Shown: one piece after another, positions 7,069 through 13,592 of the stretch
How positions within the stretch are numbered: the stretch's first letter is position 1
Layout: each line of letters starts with the position of its first letter
DNA from: Stenotrophomonas sp. UBA7346
GTDB lineage: Bacteria > Pseudomonadota > Gammaproteobacteria > Xanthomonadales > Xanthomonadaceae
DNA length: 15,067 nt
Reading direction: 5' to 3'
NCBI GenBank assembly: GCA_002471015.1
Contig: DKPB01000047.1
Coordinates: 1 to 15,067, forward strand
Translations under genes and position numbers: made by a program
Notes under the pieces: generated by a model
The model's input: only the letters and a program-made list of their open reading frames with translations
The model's database searches: none
What the model was told of the DNA's origin: nothing

Positions 7069-7569
7069 ATGAATTCTCCTGTTTCCTTCCCTCCCATCCG
7101 TATCGGCCAAGGCTATGACGTGCATGCCTTTGGCGAGGGTGATCACATCATGCTGGCCGGCGTGCGCGTACCGCACAGCCGGGGCGTGTTGGCGCACAGC
7201 GATGGCGACGTCGCCTTGCACGCGCTGTGCGATGCCATGCTCGGCGCGCTGGCGCTGGGGGATATCGGCGTGCATTTCCCGCCCTCTGACGAGCGCTGGA
7301 AGGGGGCGGACAGCAGCCGCTTTGTCAGCCATTGCAATGAGCTGCTGCGCGAGCGCGGCTGGGTGGTTGGCAATGTCGACATCACCGTGATCTGTGAGCG
7401 TCCCAAGGTTGGCCCGCATGCGCAGGCCATGCGCGAGCAGGTCGCACAGTTGCTCGCGATCGACCTGGACCGGGTCAGCATCAAGGCCACCACCAGCGAG
7501 AAGCTGGGCTTCACCGGCCGCGAGGAGGGCATTGCCGCGCAGGCCGTGGCCTTGCTGGTGGCGGCATGA
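7069..7569 (+). CDS. ispF: 2-C-methyl-D-erythritol 2,4-cyclodiphosphate synthase
   Basis: IspF closes the cyclodiphosphate ring with loss of CMP, the fifth MEP-pathway step, and acts as a trimer. With the ATG at 7069 the product is 166 residues, close to the usual 155-165. The zinc ligands D17 and H19 (GYDVHAF) and H51 are present, as are HSDGDV at 43-48 and the signature TTSEKLGFTGREEGI at 141-155. A GTG at 7039 would add ten residues. I prefer the ATG because the extension is not family-like and AAGAAG (7055-7060) sits eight bases upstream of it. The stop codon overlaps the truD start (ATGA), so the two are translationally coupled. Confidence 0.96.
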   Translation: MNSPVSFPPIRIGQGYDVHAFGEGDHIMLAGVRVPHSRGVLAHSDGDVALHALCDAMLGALALGDIGVHFPPSDERWKGADSSRFVSHCNELLRERGWVVGNVDITVICERPKVGPHAQAMREQVAQLLAIDLDRVSIKATTSEKLGFTGREEGIAAQAVALLVAA

Positions 7570-8657
7570 CCGCGCTGCCCTTGGCGTTTGGCGCGCCGGT
7601 GCTGAGCGCTGCTATCCGCAGCGTGCCGGAAGACTTCCAGGTCGACGAAATCCCCGCCTTCGAGGCAACCGGCGAAGGCGAGCACCTGCTGCTGGACATC
7701 CGCAAGCGCGGCGCCAACACCGTGGCCATCGCCAAGCAGCTGGCGCAGTGGGCGGGCGTGCCGGAAATGGGCGTGAGCTATGCCGGGCAGAAGGATCGCC
7801 ATGCCGTGACCACGCAGCGTTTCAGCGTGCACCTGCCCAAGCGGGTCGCGCCGGATCTGGCCTTGCTGGAATCGGACGAATTGCACGTGCTGGCCTCGAC
7901 CTGGCACAACCGCAAGCTGCAGCGCGGCGCATTGGCGGGCAACCGCTTCAAGCTGGTGCTGCGCGGCGTGCAGGGCGACAAGGCAGCCATTGAGCAGCGC
8001 CTGCAGGTCGTCGCCGCGCGCGGCCTGCCGAACTGGTTTGGCGAGCAGCGCTTTGGCCGCGATGGCGGCAATGTGCCGGCAGCACTGCAGATGTTTGCTG
8101 GCCGCCGTGTGCGCAAGGACCAACGTTCGATGCTGTTGTCGGCCGCGCGCTCGGCCTTGTTCAACCGCGTGCTGGCCGCACGGGTGGAGCAGGGCAACTG
8201 GGACGCCGCGCTGGAAGGCGAAGTGTGGATGCTGGATGGCAGCCGCTCGGTGTTCGGTCCGGAGCCGATGACGGATGTGTTGGCCGAGCGTCTGGCACGT
8301 TTCGACATCCATCCCAGTGCGCCCTTGTGGGGTGTGGGCGAGCTGCGTTCGAGCGATGCCGCGCGGGCGCTGGAAGAGCAGGCGTTGTCCGATGCGCAGG
8401 CCCTGGCCTTGCGCGCCGGGCTGGAGCAGACCGGGCTCAAGCAGGAGCGGCGCTCGCTGCGGCTCAAGCCTTCGTTGATGCAGCACCAATGGCTGGCCGA
8501 GGACGTACTGGAAGTGTCGTTTGCGCTGCCGTCCGGCTGTTACGCCACCGCGGTGCTGCATGAACTGGGCACAGTGACCGATGCCAGCCGCAATGAAATT
8601 GCCGGTAGCCCTGCCGTTGAGGGAGAAGCATCCAACGAAGAAAACGCCGCCGACTGA
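7566..8657 (+). CDS. truD: tRNA pseudouridine(13) synthase
   Basis: TruD converts U13 to pseudouridine in certain tRNAs. The protein is 363 residues, near E. coli TruD (349). Family motifs are PEDFQVDE at 21-28, the catalytic motif AGQKDRHA at 73-80 with the nucleophile D77, and NWFGEQRFGRDG at about 155-166. The last 25 residues or so are acidic and probably disordered. It overlaps ispF by four bases and is the last gene of the eno-ftsB-ispD-ispF-truD block. In E. coli surE overlaps or closely follows truD; here the block ends in a pair of palindromes and an opposing Smr gene, so surE must have its own promoter. Confidence 0.96.
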   Translation: MTALPLAFGAPVLSAAIRSVPEDFQVDEIPAFEATGEGEHLLLDIRKRGANTVAIAKQLAQWAGVPEMGVSYAGQKDRHAVTTQRFSVHLPKRVAPDLALLESDELHVLASTWHNRKLQRGALAGNRFKLVLRGVQGDKAAIEQRLQVVAARGLPNWFGEQRFGRDGGNVPAALQMFAGRRVRKDQRSMLLSAARSALFNRVLAARVEQGNWDAALEGEVWMLDGSRSVFGPEPMTDVLAERLARFDIHPSAPLWGVGELRSSDAARALEEQALSDAQALALRAGLEQTGLKQERRSLRLKPSLMQHQWLAEDVLEVSFALPSGCYATAVLHELGTVTDASRNEIAGSPAVEGEASNEENAAD

Positions 8658-8672
8658 AGGGCTGGCGAGCGT

Positions 8673-8771
8673 GTAGCCCGGGTAAGCGCAGCGCACCTGG
8701 GGTTGTTCACATGAAATTTTGAAGCACCATTGGGCCCTGCCTCCCGGGTGCGCTGCGCTTGCCCGGGCTAC
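8673..8771. repeat. Inverted pair of GTAG-headed REP-like palindromes
   Basis: The left arm (8673-8701) and the right arm (8743-8771, opposite strand) match as inverted repeats at 27 of 29 positions, with a 41-base spacer. Each begins, on its own strand, with GTAG followed by CCCGGG, and each can fold by itself (CCCGGG at one end, CCTGGG or CCCGGG at the other, with GCG/CGC inside). They differ in sequence from the SMAG copies at 4313-4479 but share the GTAG foot. They fill the gap between convergent truD and the Smr gene and may end transcription from both sides; no T-tract is present. Confidence 0.85.
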
Positions 8772-8801
8772 GGCGCGGCTCCCGTCGCCTGCCTGGTTGT
8801 T

Positions 8802-9341
8802 TCAGCGGTTGGCCAGCAGCACCAGTACCGCGCCGGTGCCGCCCTGGGTGGGGGGCGCCGAATGGAAGGCCAGCACATCATTGCGCTGGCGCAGCATGCG
8901 GTCGACCAGGTTCTTCAATACCGGCGCACCGCCATCGGATTGCAGGCCTTTGCCGTGGATGATGCGAACGCAGCCATGTTCATGCGCGCGTGCTTCCAGC
9001 AGGAATTCGCGTAGCAGCGATTCTGCCTGTGCGGCGCTGGCGCCGTGCAGGTCCAGTTCGTCCTGCACCGAATACTGGCCACGCTTGAGCCGCTGGAACA
9101 TGCGCGCGGGCAGGTTGTCGCGGCGGTAGCTGGCGACATCGCCCGCCTCCAGTGGCGCGCTGGAACGCAGCAGTTTTGCAAACTCGCCCAGGGCCTCGGA
9201 TTCATCCTGTTCAGCCATGCGTGCACGTGGCTTGGGGCGCGGTTTGCGGGTGGCCGGTGTTTCCACTGGCCGCATCGGGGTCACTTCGCCGATGGCTGAA
9301 CGGAACAGCGCGGCGTCATCTTCATCTTCGGGGTACGACAT
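8802..9341 (-). CDS. Smr-domain protein, putative endonuclease
   Basis: The product is 179 residues with a C-terminal Smr domain (about 93-179). It carries the motifs LDLHG, HGKG and GGTGAVLVLL typical of small proteobacterial Smr proteins (SmrA/YdaL and SmrB/YfcN of E. coli). SmrB cuts mRNA between collided ribosomes; whether this protein does the same cannot be told from sequence, so no symbol is given. The N-terminal third is charged and Pro/Arg-rich (KPRPKPRARM) and probably disordered. The start at 9341 (MSYPEDEDD) is chosen over an in-frame ATG at 9416, which would add 25 unconserved-looking residues and run over the surE promoter region. No clear ribosome binding site helps the choice. 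It runs against truD and away from surE. Confidence 0.85.
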   Translation of the reverse strand: MSYPEDEDDAALFRSAIGEVTPMRPVETPATRKPRPKPRARMAEQDESEALGEFAKLLRSSAPLEAGDVASYRRDNLPARMFQRLKRGQYSVQDELDLHGASAAQAESLLREFLLEARAHEHGCVRIIHGKGLQSDGGAPVLKNLVDRMLRQRNDVLAFHSAPPTQGGTGAVLVLLANR

Positions 9342-9410
9342 GCGCACAGCGTAACGTGCGCCAGATCGCAGGCAAGCCCCGTGAGGGGGAAGTGCAGCGG
9401 CGCATTCCGG

Positions 9411-9416
9411 TATCAT
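9411..9416 (+). promoter_or_regulatory. Candidate -10 box (TATCAT) for the surE block
   Basis: TATCAT lies in the 177-base divergent gap between the Smr gene and surE, about 100 bases before the surE start. The context TTCCGG-TATCAT-GGCC resembles that of the candidate rlmE box at 13561-13566. No matching -35 hexamer is clear. Confidence 0.3.
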
Positions 9417-9518
9417 GGCCGCTCAGGTCGGTTCCCGTCAGCGGTGCTGAACGGGGATTGGCGATTGCGGCGACGGAAACGGGGACGCCGCGGATTGATC
9501 CAGTAACCCAGGCCTTTA

Positions 9519-10298
9519 ATGCGCGTACTTGTATCAAACGACGATGGTGTGGATGCCCCCGGCATCAAGATGCTGGCCGAAGAGCTCCGCAATGCCGGGC
9601 ACGAAGTCACCGTGGTGGCGCCGGACCGTGATCGCTCTGGTGCCTCCAACTCGCTCACGCTGGACCAGCCGGTACGGCTGCGCCGCATCGACCACTACAC
9701 CTGCTCGGTGGCAGGCACGCCGACAGACTGCGTGCACCTGGCGCTCACCGGCATGCTGGAATACGAACCGGACATCGTGGTGTCGGGCATCAACAATGCC
9801 GCCAACCTCGGTGATGACGTGATCTATTCGGGCACCGTGTCGGCGGCGATGGAAGGCCGCTTCCTGGGCCTGCCGTCGGTGGCGGTGTCGCTGGTGACGC
9901 ACAGGCACGAGGCCAGGAACTTCCGCACTGCGGCCATGGCCGCGGTGCAGATCGTGGCGCGGCTCAAGGCCGACCCGCTGCCTGCGGACACCATCCTCAA
10001 CGTCAACGTGCCGGACCTGCCGTGGGAAGACATCCGTGGCTTCGAGGTGACCCGCCTGGGCAACCGGCACCGTGCCGAGGCCTGCATACCGGCGACCGAC
10101 CCGCGCGGCAACACCGTGTACTGGATCGGCCCGGCCGGCAGCGAGCAGGACGCCGGCCCGGGTACGGATTTCCATGCGGTGCGCACCGGACATATCTCCA
10201 TCACCCCGATCCAGGTGGACCTGACCCGCTATTCGGCGCTGGAAAAGGTCGCCGGCTGGGTAGGTGGGCTGACCGAGTCGTTGGGGAAGGGGCAATGA
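9519..10298 (+). CDS. surE: 5'/3'-nucleotidase SurE
   Basis: SurE is a metal-dependent phosphatase acting on nucleoside monophosphates, linked to stationary-phase survival in E. coli. The protein is 259 residues, normal length. The metal site is complete: D8 and D9 in VSNDDGVDAPG, S40 in RDRSGASNS, and N92 in VSGINNAANLGDD. SGTVSAAMEG follows as expected. The ATG at 9519 gives the standard N-terminus (MRVLVSNDDG), although the ribosome binding site is poor. Its TGA overlaps the pcm ATG by four bases, so SurE and Pcm are translationally coupled, as in E. coli and Pseudomonas. It probably starts the surE-pcm-yqaA-nlpD transcript. Confidence 0.97.
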   Translation: MRVLVSNDDGVDAPGIKMLAEELRNAGHEVTVVAPDRDRSGASNSLTLDQPVRLRRIDHYTCSVAGTPTDCVHLALTGMLEYEPDIVVSGINNAANLGDDVIYSGTVSAAMEGRFLGLPSVAVSLVTHRHEARNFRTAAMAAVQIVARLKADPLPADTILNVNVPDLPWEDIRGFEVTRLGNRHRAEACIPATDPRGNTVYWIGPAGSEQDAGPGTDFHAVRTGHISITPIQVDLTRYSALEKVAGWVGGLTESLGKGQ

Positions 10299-10972
10299 CC
10301 CCGCGCCTGCGCCTGCAACCGGAAGCCGTGGGCATCGGCATGACCTCGCAGCGTGTGCGTGACCGCCTGGTCGAGCGCCTGCGCGAGGCCGGCATTGCCG
10401 ACGAATCCACGCTCAATGCCGTGCGGGTGGTGCCGCGCCATCTGTTCATCGATGAGGCGCTGGCCTCGCGCGCATATGAAGACACCGCATTGCCGATCGG
10501 CCATGGCCAGACCATCTCGCAACCGTGGGTGGTGGCGCGGATGACCGAGGCGGTGCTCGCCGTAGCACCGAAAAAAGTACTGGAAGTAGGCACCGGGTCT
10601 GGCTACCAGGCGGCGATCCTGGGCGCGCTGGGGCTGGAGGTGTTCACCGTCGAACGTATCGGCGACCTGCTGCGGCAGGCGCGCAAGCGTTTCCGCCAGC
10701 TGGGCATGAACATCCGCACCAAGCATGATGACGGTCGCATCGGCTGGCCCGAGCATGGTCCCTACGATGCCATCGTGGTGACCGCCGCCGCGCCTGCGCT
10801 GGTGGATGCGCTGATCGACCAGCTCGCTGTTGGTGGGCGGTTGGTGGCACCCGTGGGCGGCGCGGGCGGACAGGTGCTGTTGCAACTTACCCGCCAGCCC
10901 GATGGCACCATTGTCCAGCAAGAGCTGGCGCCAGTGAGTTTCGTGCCGCTGCTGTCGGGCATGCTGGATTAA
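10295..10972 (+). CDS. pcm: Protein-L-isoaspartate O-methyltransferase
   Basis: Pcm methylates L-isoaspartyl residues in aged proteins using S-adenosylmethionine, beginning their repair. The product is 225 residues, slightly longer than E. coli Pcm (208) through the N-terminus. The family signature PIGHGQTISQP is at 67-77, with the active-site Ser in TISQ. The SAM-binding motif I VLEVGTGSGYQ is at 95-105, followed by the ERI acidic position. The start at 10295 is supported by the purine-rich GGGGAAGGGG just upstream and by the ATGA overlap with surE; the reading frame is open further upstream, but only through surE. The yqaA-like gene starts 18 bases after its stop codon. Confidence 0.97.
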   Translation: MTPRLRLQPEAVGIGMTSQRVRDRLVERLREAGIADESTLNAVRVVPRHLFIDEALASRAYEDTALPIGHGQTISQPWVVARMTEAVLAVAPKKVLEVGTGSGYQAAILGALGLEVFTVERIGDLLRQARKRFRQLGMNIRTKHDDGRIGWPEHGPYDAIVVTAAAPALVDALIDQLAVGGRLVAPVGGAGGQVLLQLTRQPDGTIVQQELAPVSFVPLLSGMLD

Positions 10973-10990
10973 AAAGGACACTGCCGCGCA

Positions 10991-11605
10991 ATGAAGATTT
11001 TCGGGCCGTTGTACGACCGCGCGATGGTCTGGGCCAGCCATGAGCGGGCGCCCACCTACCTGACGGTACTGAGTTTCATCGAAGCCATCATCTTCCCGGT
11101 GATGCCCGAGGTGATGCTGATGCCGATGTGCGTGGCGCAGCCACGCAAGGGTTGGTGGTTTGCCACGCTCAGCCTGATCGGTTCCATGGCGGGTGCGCTG
11201 GTGGGTTACGCACTGGGCCATTACGCCTTTGAAGTACTCAAGCCGGTGTTCGAGTGGATGGGCATGCTGCCGGCGATCGAAGCCGGCATCGCCACGCTGC
11301 AGGCAAAGATGGCCGAGTCGCCGTGGGCGGTGGTGACCTTCCTGGTGCTGGGGGGGTTCATGCCCATCCCGATGAAGGTCTTCACATGGGCCTCGGGTAT
11401 CGTTGGCGTGCCGTTGCCGCAGTACATGCTGAGCATGCTGGTGGGTCGTGGCAAACGGGTATACGTGCTCGCGGCGGTGATCCGCTTTGGTGGCGCGCGC
11501 GCGGCGCAGGCGCTGCGGCGTTGGATAGAACCGCTGGGTTGGATCGCCACTGTGTTGGTGGCCGGCCTGGTGGCTTGGTTGGTCTGGAGAGCGAAATTCG
11601 CATGA
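10991..11605 (+). CDS. YqaA-family membrane protein (DedA/VTT-like)
   Basis: This 204-residue integral membrane protein resembles the YqaA group of the DedA/SNARE-associated (VTT) superfamily, small inner-membrane proteins, some of which act in lipid transport or membrane homeostasis. Hydrophobic segments lie at about 21-45, 56-77, 111-140, 155-167 and 182-200. Family-like features are FIEAIIFPVMPEV at 29-41 and a Gly/Pro-rich re-entrant-like stretch, VLGGFMPIPMKVFTWASG, at 119-136. A ribosome binding site (AAGGA, 10974-10978) lies 12 bases before the ATG. Its TGA overlaps the nlpD ATG (ATGA), so it is coupled to nlpD. E. coli has no such gene between pcm and nlpD. Function is not established from the sequence. 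Confidence 0.85.
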   Translation: MKIFGPLYDRAMVWASHERAPTYLTVLSFIEAIIFPVMPEVMLMPMCVAQPRKGWWFATLSLIGSMAGALVGYALGHYAFEVLKPVFEWMGMLPAIEAGIATLQAKMAESPWAVVTFLVLGGFMPIPMKVFTWASGIVGVPLPQYMLSMLVGRGKRVYVLAAVIRFGGARAAQALRRWIEPLGWIATVLVAGLVAWLVWRAKFA

Positions 11606-12384
11606 ATGCAAATGTGCTGGTCAAAGGGTTGGGCAGAACTGCCTGCGTGTTGTTGGTAGGTGTATTGGCGGCCTGTGGCACGGCCACGGTGGTCAAGCCC
11701 TCCGGTGGCGGTTCCGCCACGTCGGGCACCTCCGCCACGCCGCGCACCTCCGTGCCCAAACCGGGCCAGACAGCGGTGGTGCGCCGTGGCGACACCCTGT
11801 ACGCCCTGGCCCGCATCCACAACATCACCCCGGGTGATCTGGCGGCATGGAATGGCCTGTCCCAGCCCTACACGATCTACCCGGGGCAGGCGCTGCGCTT
11901 GTATCCGGGTGGCGCAGGCCCCAGCGCTGCCACCCGCCCGACATCAGGCGGCAGCACCACGACCACGCCGAGTACCGCGGCACCGGTTGCCACGGCGACG
12001 CCGGTGAACAGCGGCATTGGTTGGCGTTGGCCAGCAGAGGGGGCCCTGGTTGGGCGCTTTGTCGCTGGCGAGACCACCAAGCAGGGCATTGATATCGCTG
12101 GCAGCAGTGGCCAGGCGGTGCGCGCCGCAGGTCCGGGCGTGGTGGTCTATTCCGGTGCCGGCCTGGTCGGCTACGGTGAGCTCATCATCATCAAGCACAA
12201 CGACCAGTGGCTGTCGGCCTACGGTCACAACCGCAAGCGCCTGGTCAACGAAGGCCAGAGCGTCAGGGCCGGGGACCAGATCGCGGAAATGGGCCGCACC
12301 GGCACTTCGCGCGACATGCTGCACTTCGAGATCCGCTACAACGGCAAGCCGGTGGATCCGCTGCTGTACCTGCCAAGGAAGTAA
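11602..12384 (+). CDS. nlpD: Lipoprotein NlpD, LytM-domain amidase activator
   Basis: NlpD activates the periplasmic amidase AmiC during septal splitting. The product is 260 residues. A lipoprotein signal with lipobox LAAC (C25) is followed by a Ser/Thr/Gly-rich linker and a LysM domain at about 57-101 (VVRRGDTLYALA to YPGQALRL). A second Thr/Pro-rich linker is followed by an M23/LytM domain (about 140-256). That domain is degenerate: where active peptidases have HxxxD there is QGIDIAG (161-167) with no His, while SAYGHN (205-210) and LHFEIRYNGKPVDPLLYLP remain. This pattern is known for NlpD and EnvC, which activate amidases and do not cut. The start is an ATGA overlap with the yqaA-like gene; the reading frame is open upstream only through that gene. 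A terminator 20 bases downstream ends the block. rpoS, the next gene in E. coli and Pseudomonas, is not here. Confidence 0.95.
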   Translation: MNANVLVKGLGRTACVLLVGVLAACGTATVVKPSGGGSATSGTSATPRTSVPKPGQTAVVRRGDTLYALARIHNITPGDLAAWNGLSQPYTIYPGQALRLYPGGAGPSAATRPTSGGSTTTTPSTAAPVATATPVNSGIGWRWPAEGALVGRFVAGETTKQGIDIAGSSGQAVRAAGPGVVVYSGAGLVGYGELIIIKHNDQWLSAYGHNRKRLVNEGQSVRAGDQIAEMGRTGTSRDMLHFEIRYNGKPVDPLLYLPRK

Positions 12385-12404
12385 TGCGGTGTGGTGCTGT
12401 CTGC

Positions 12405-12428
12405 AAAGGGGCCCGGAAGGGCCTTTTT
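12405..12428 (+). terminator. Terminator after nlpD
   Basis: The stem is AAAGG(G)GCCC against GGGCCTTTTT with a GGAA tetraloop (12415-12418). It includes two possible G-T pairs and five T (12424-12428). It begins 20 bases after the nlpD stop codon. Confidence 0.75.
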
Positions 12429-12529
12429 GCTGCCCCGGAGCAGCCGGTTGGGCAGAGGGATCACTGATCCAGCCATTGTTGCTTACACTGCGGTCATCCG
12501 AACGATGGCGGCGACAGCCGGGAAGGGTG

Positions 12530-12763
12530 ATGCAGAAGCGCAGATACTGGTTCGAGGCCAAGGCCGATGGGTTTGGCTGGGGCTGGCCGTTGGCTTGGCA
12601 AGGATGGGCGGTGTACGCGGTGGTAGCGCTGCTGCTGGCGCTTGGGTTCTTCCTGTTTCCGCCTGCGGCTTCAGCCTTGGCGTTTGCTGCATTCAATGGC
12701 GGGGTGATATTGGCGCTGCTGCTGGTGTGCTGGTTCAAGGGCCAACCGCTGGGTATGCGTTGA
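12530..12763 (+). CDS. Small two-helix membrane protein, function unknown
   Basis: The product is 77 residues. A basic N-terminus (MQKRRYWFEAK) is followed by an aromatic motif, GFGWGWPLAWQGW (14-26), a membrane helix at about 27-44, a FPP turn, a second helix at about 47-68 and the tail CWFKGQPLGMR. I recall a widespread family of short bacterial membrane proteins with a GWGW-P-xx-WQGW motif and a CWxKG end, but know no function for it. The start is uncertain: GGAAGG (12521-12526) is close to the ATG at 12530 (three bases), and an in-frame GTG sits at 12527. Codon use and the motif argue that it is a real gene. It lies alone between the nlpD terminator and a bidirectional terminator, where rpoS stands in E. 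coli. Confidence 0.72.
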   Translation: MQKRRYWFEAKADGFGWGWPLAWQGWAVYAVVALLLALGFFLFPPAASALAFAAFNGGVILALLLVCWFKGQPLGMR

Positions 12764-12782
12764 CTACCCTATGCATGAATGA

Positions 12783-12807
12783 AAAAACCCGGCGATGCCG
12801 GGTTTTT
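12783..12807. terminator. Bidirectional Rho-independent terminator
   Basis: A perfect 11-bp stem (12783-12793 with 12797-12807) has a 3-base loop, a GC core CCCGGC/GCCGGG and an A5/T5 base. It serves both the + strand small membrane-protein gene (stop at 12763) and the minus-strand Mth938-domain gene (stop at 12825). Confidence 0.92.
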
Positions 12808-12824
12808 CAAGCCGGGAGCCAGGC

Positions 12825-13205
12825 TCAGCCGGCGCCGTCCAGGATGAAGGCCATCACCACGCGGCGGTTCTCGCCGGCCAGCACGTTGTAGGTACGGGCC
12901 GCGGAGGCGTTGTTCATCACCTCGATGCCGATGCCCCGGGTCAGGCAGCTGGCCATGACCGCTGCCGCCGGGAACACCTGCTTCTCGCCGGTGGCCAGGA
13001 TGATCAGCTCCGGGTCCTGGTCCAGGGCCACGTCCAGGTCGTCGGCGCGCATCGTGGTTGCCGAAGCTACCGGCCAGTTTTCCACCAGGTGGTTCGGGGC
13101 CAGCACAAAACTACGGGTGAGGACCTGGTCGTTCACCCGCGCCTGGTGGCCATCGGCCGAACGCAGGGAGTAGGTGTAATCGGGCAGTTCTCGGCTCAAC
13201 AGCAT
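12825..13205 (-). CDS. Mth938-like domain protein (COG3737/DUF498)
   Basis: The product is 126 residues. It is a single small alpha/beta domain recognised by PELIILATGEKQVFP in the middle and by GIGIEVMNNASAARTYNVLAGENRRV near the C-terminus, typical of the Mth938/DUF498 family. Human NDUFAF3, a complex I assembly factor, belongs to the same fold family; the bacterial role is not defined, so no function is claimed. The start at 13205 has a good ribosome binding site (GAGGA) seven bases upstream on the minus strand. It begins 17 bases after the yhbY stop codon and so is probably its operon partner. It ends at the shared bidirectional terminator. Confidence 0.85.
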   Translation of the reverse strand: MLLSRELPDYTYSLRSADGHQARVNDQVLTRSFVLAPNHLVENWPVASATTMRADDLDVALDQDPELIILATGEKQVFPAAAVMASCLTRGIGIEVMNNASAARTYNVLAGENRRVVMAFILDGAG

Positions 13206-13222
13206 GATGGGTTCCTCGGCGG

Positions 13223-13528
13223 TCAGCCGCGGGGCAGCACGATCTGGCGCTTTTCCTTGGCCGGGCGATACAGCACGGCGACGTGGCCGATGCGCTGCAC
13301 CAGCGCGCCGCCGCTGGCCTGTACCAGCTCGGCAATCATGGCGTCGCGGGCCTCACGGTCCTCGGCGGCAATCTTCACCTTGATCAGCTCGTGGCGTTCC
13401 AGCACCTCGTCCAGCTCGGCCAGGAAGGCCGGGGTAACCCCCTTGCCACCGATCTGCAGCAGTGCTTTCAGATCGTGCGCGACGCCGCGCAGAAATCGGT
13501 TTTGGGCCGGGGTAAGGACGATGGACAT
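13223..13528 (-). CDS. yhbY: YhbY-type CRM-domain RNA-binding protein
   Basis: The product is 101 residues, about the length of E. coli YhbY (97), which associates with pre-50S ribosomal particles. It is a single CRM domain: LTPAQNRFLRGVAHDLKAL at the N-terminus, the RNA-binding loop GGKG at 27-30, LIKVKIAAEDREAR in the middle, and GHVAVLYRP near the end. The start at 13528 (MSIVLTPAQ) is chosen because the longer in-frame form from 13678 would add 50 unrelated residues overlapping rlmE on the other strand. No strong ribosome binding site is visible. It is divergent from rlmE-ftsH, an arrangement also seen in E. coli, which supports the call. Confidence 0.95.
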   Translation of the reverse strand: MSIVLTPAQNRFLRGVAHDLKALLQIGGKGVTPAFLAELDEVLERHELIKVKIAAEDREARDAMIAELVQASGGALVQRIGHVAVLYRPAKEKRQIVLPRG

Positions 13529-13560
13529 GCAGGAATACAGGTAATCAAGGGGGTTCAGGG

Positions 13561-13566
13561 TATCAT
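13561..13566 (+). promoter_or_regulatory. Candidate -10 box (TATCAT) for rlmE-ftsH
   Basis: TATCAT lies 27 bases before the rlmE ATG in the 64-base divergent gap with yhbY. The context (TTCAGGG-TATCAT-GACC) resembles that of the candidate surE box. No clear -35 hexamer is present. In E. coli ftsH has heat-shock control; I cannot see a sigma-32 site here. Confidence 0.3.
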
Positions 13567-13592
13567 GACCACCCCTGTAAGCCCCATTGCCG

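Noticed and set aside
7143..8696. Minus-strand open frame across ispF and truD
   Set aside because: It spans two well-supported + strand genes and starts in the REP-like palindrome; composition is typical of an antisense shadow.
9342..9416. Longer N-terminus for the Smr protein
   Set aside because: The added 25 residues are not family-like and the region overlaps the candidate surE promoter.
10229..11611. Minus-strand open frame across pcm and the yqaA-like gene
   Set aside because: It is antisense to two recognised genes, rich in His/Gln/Arg, and has no family motif.
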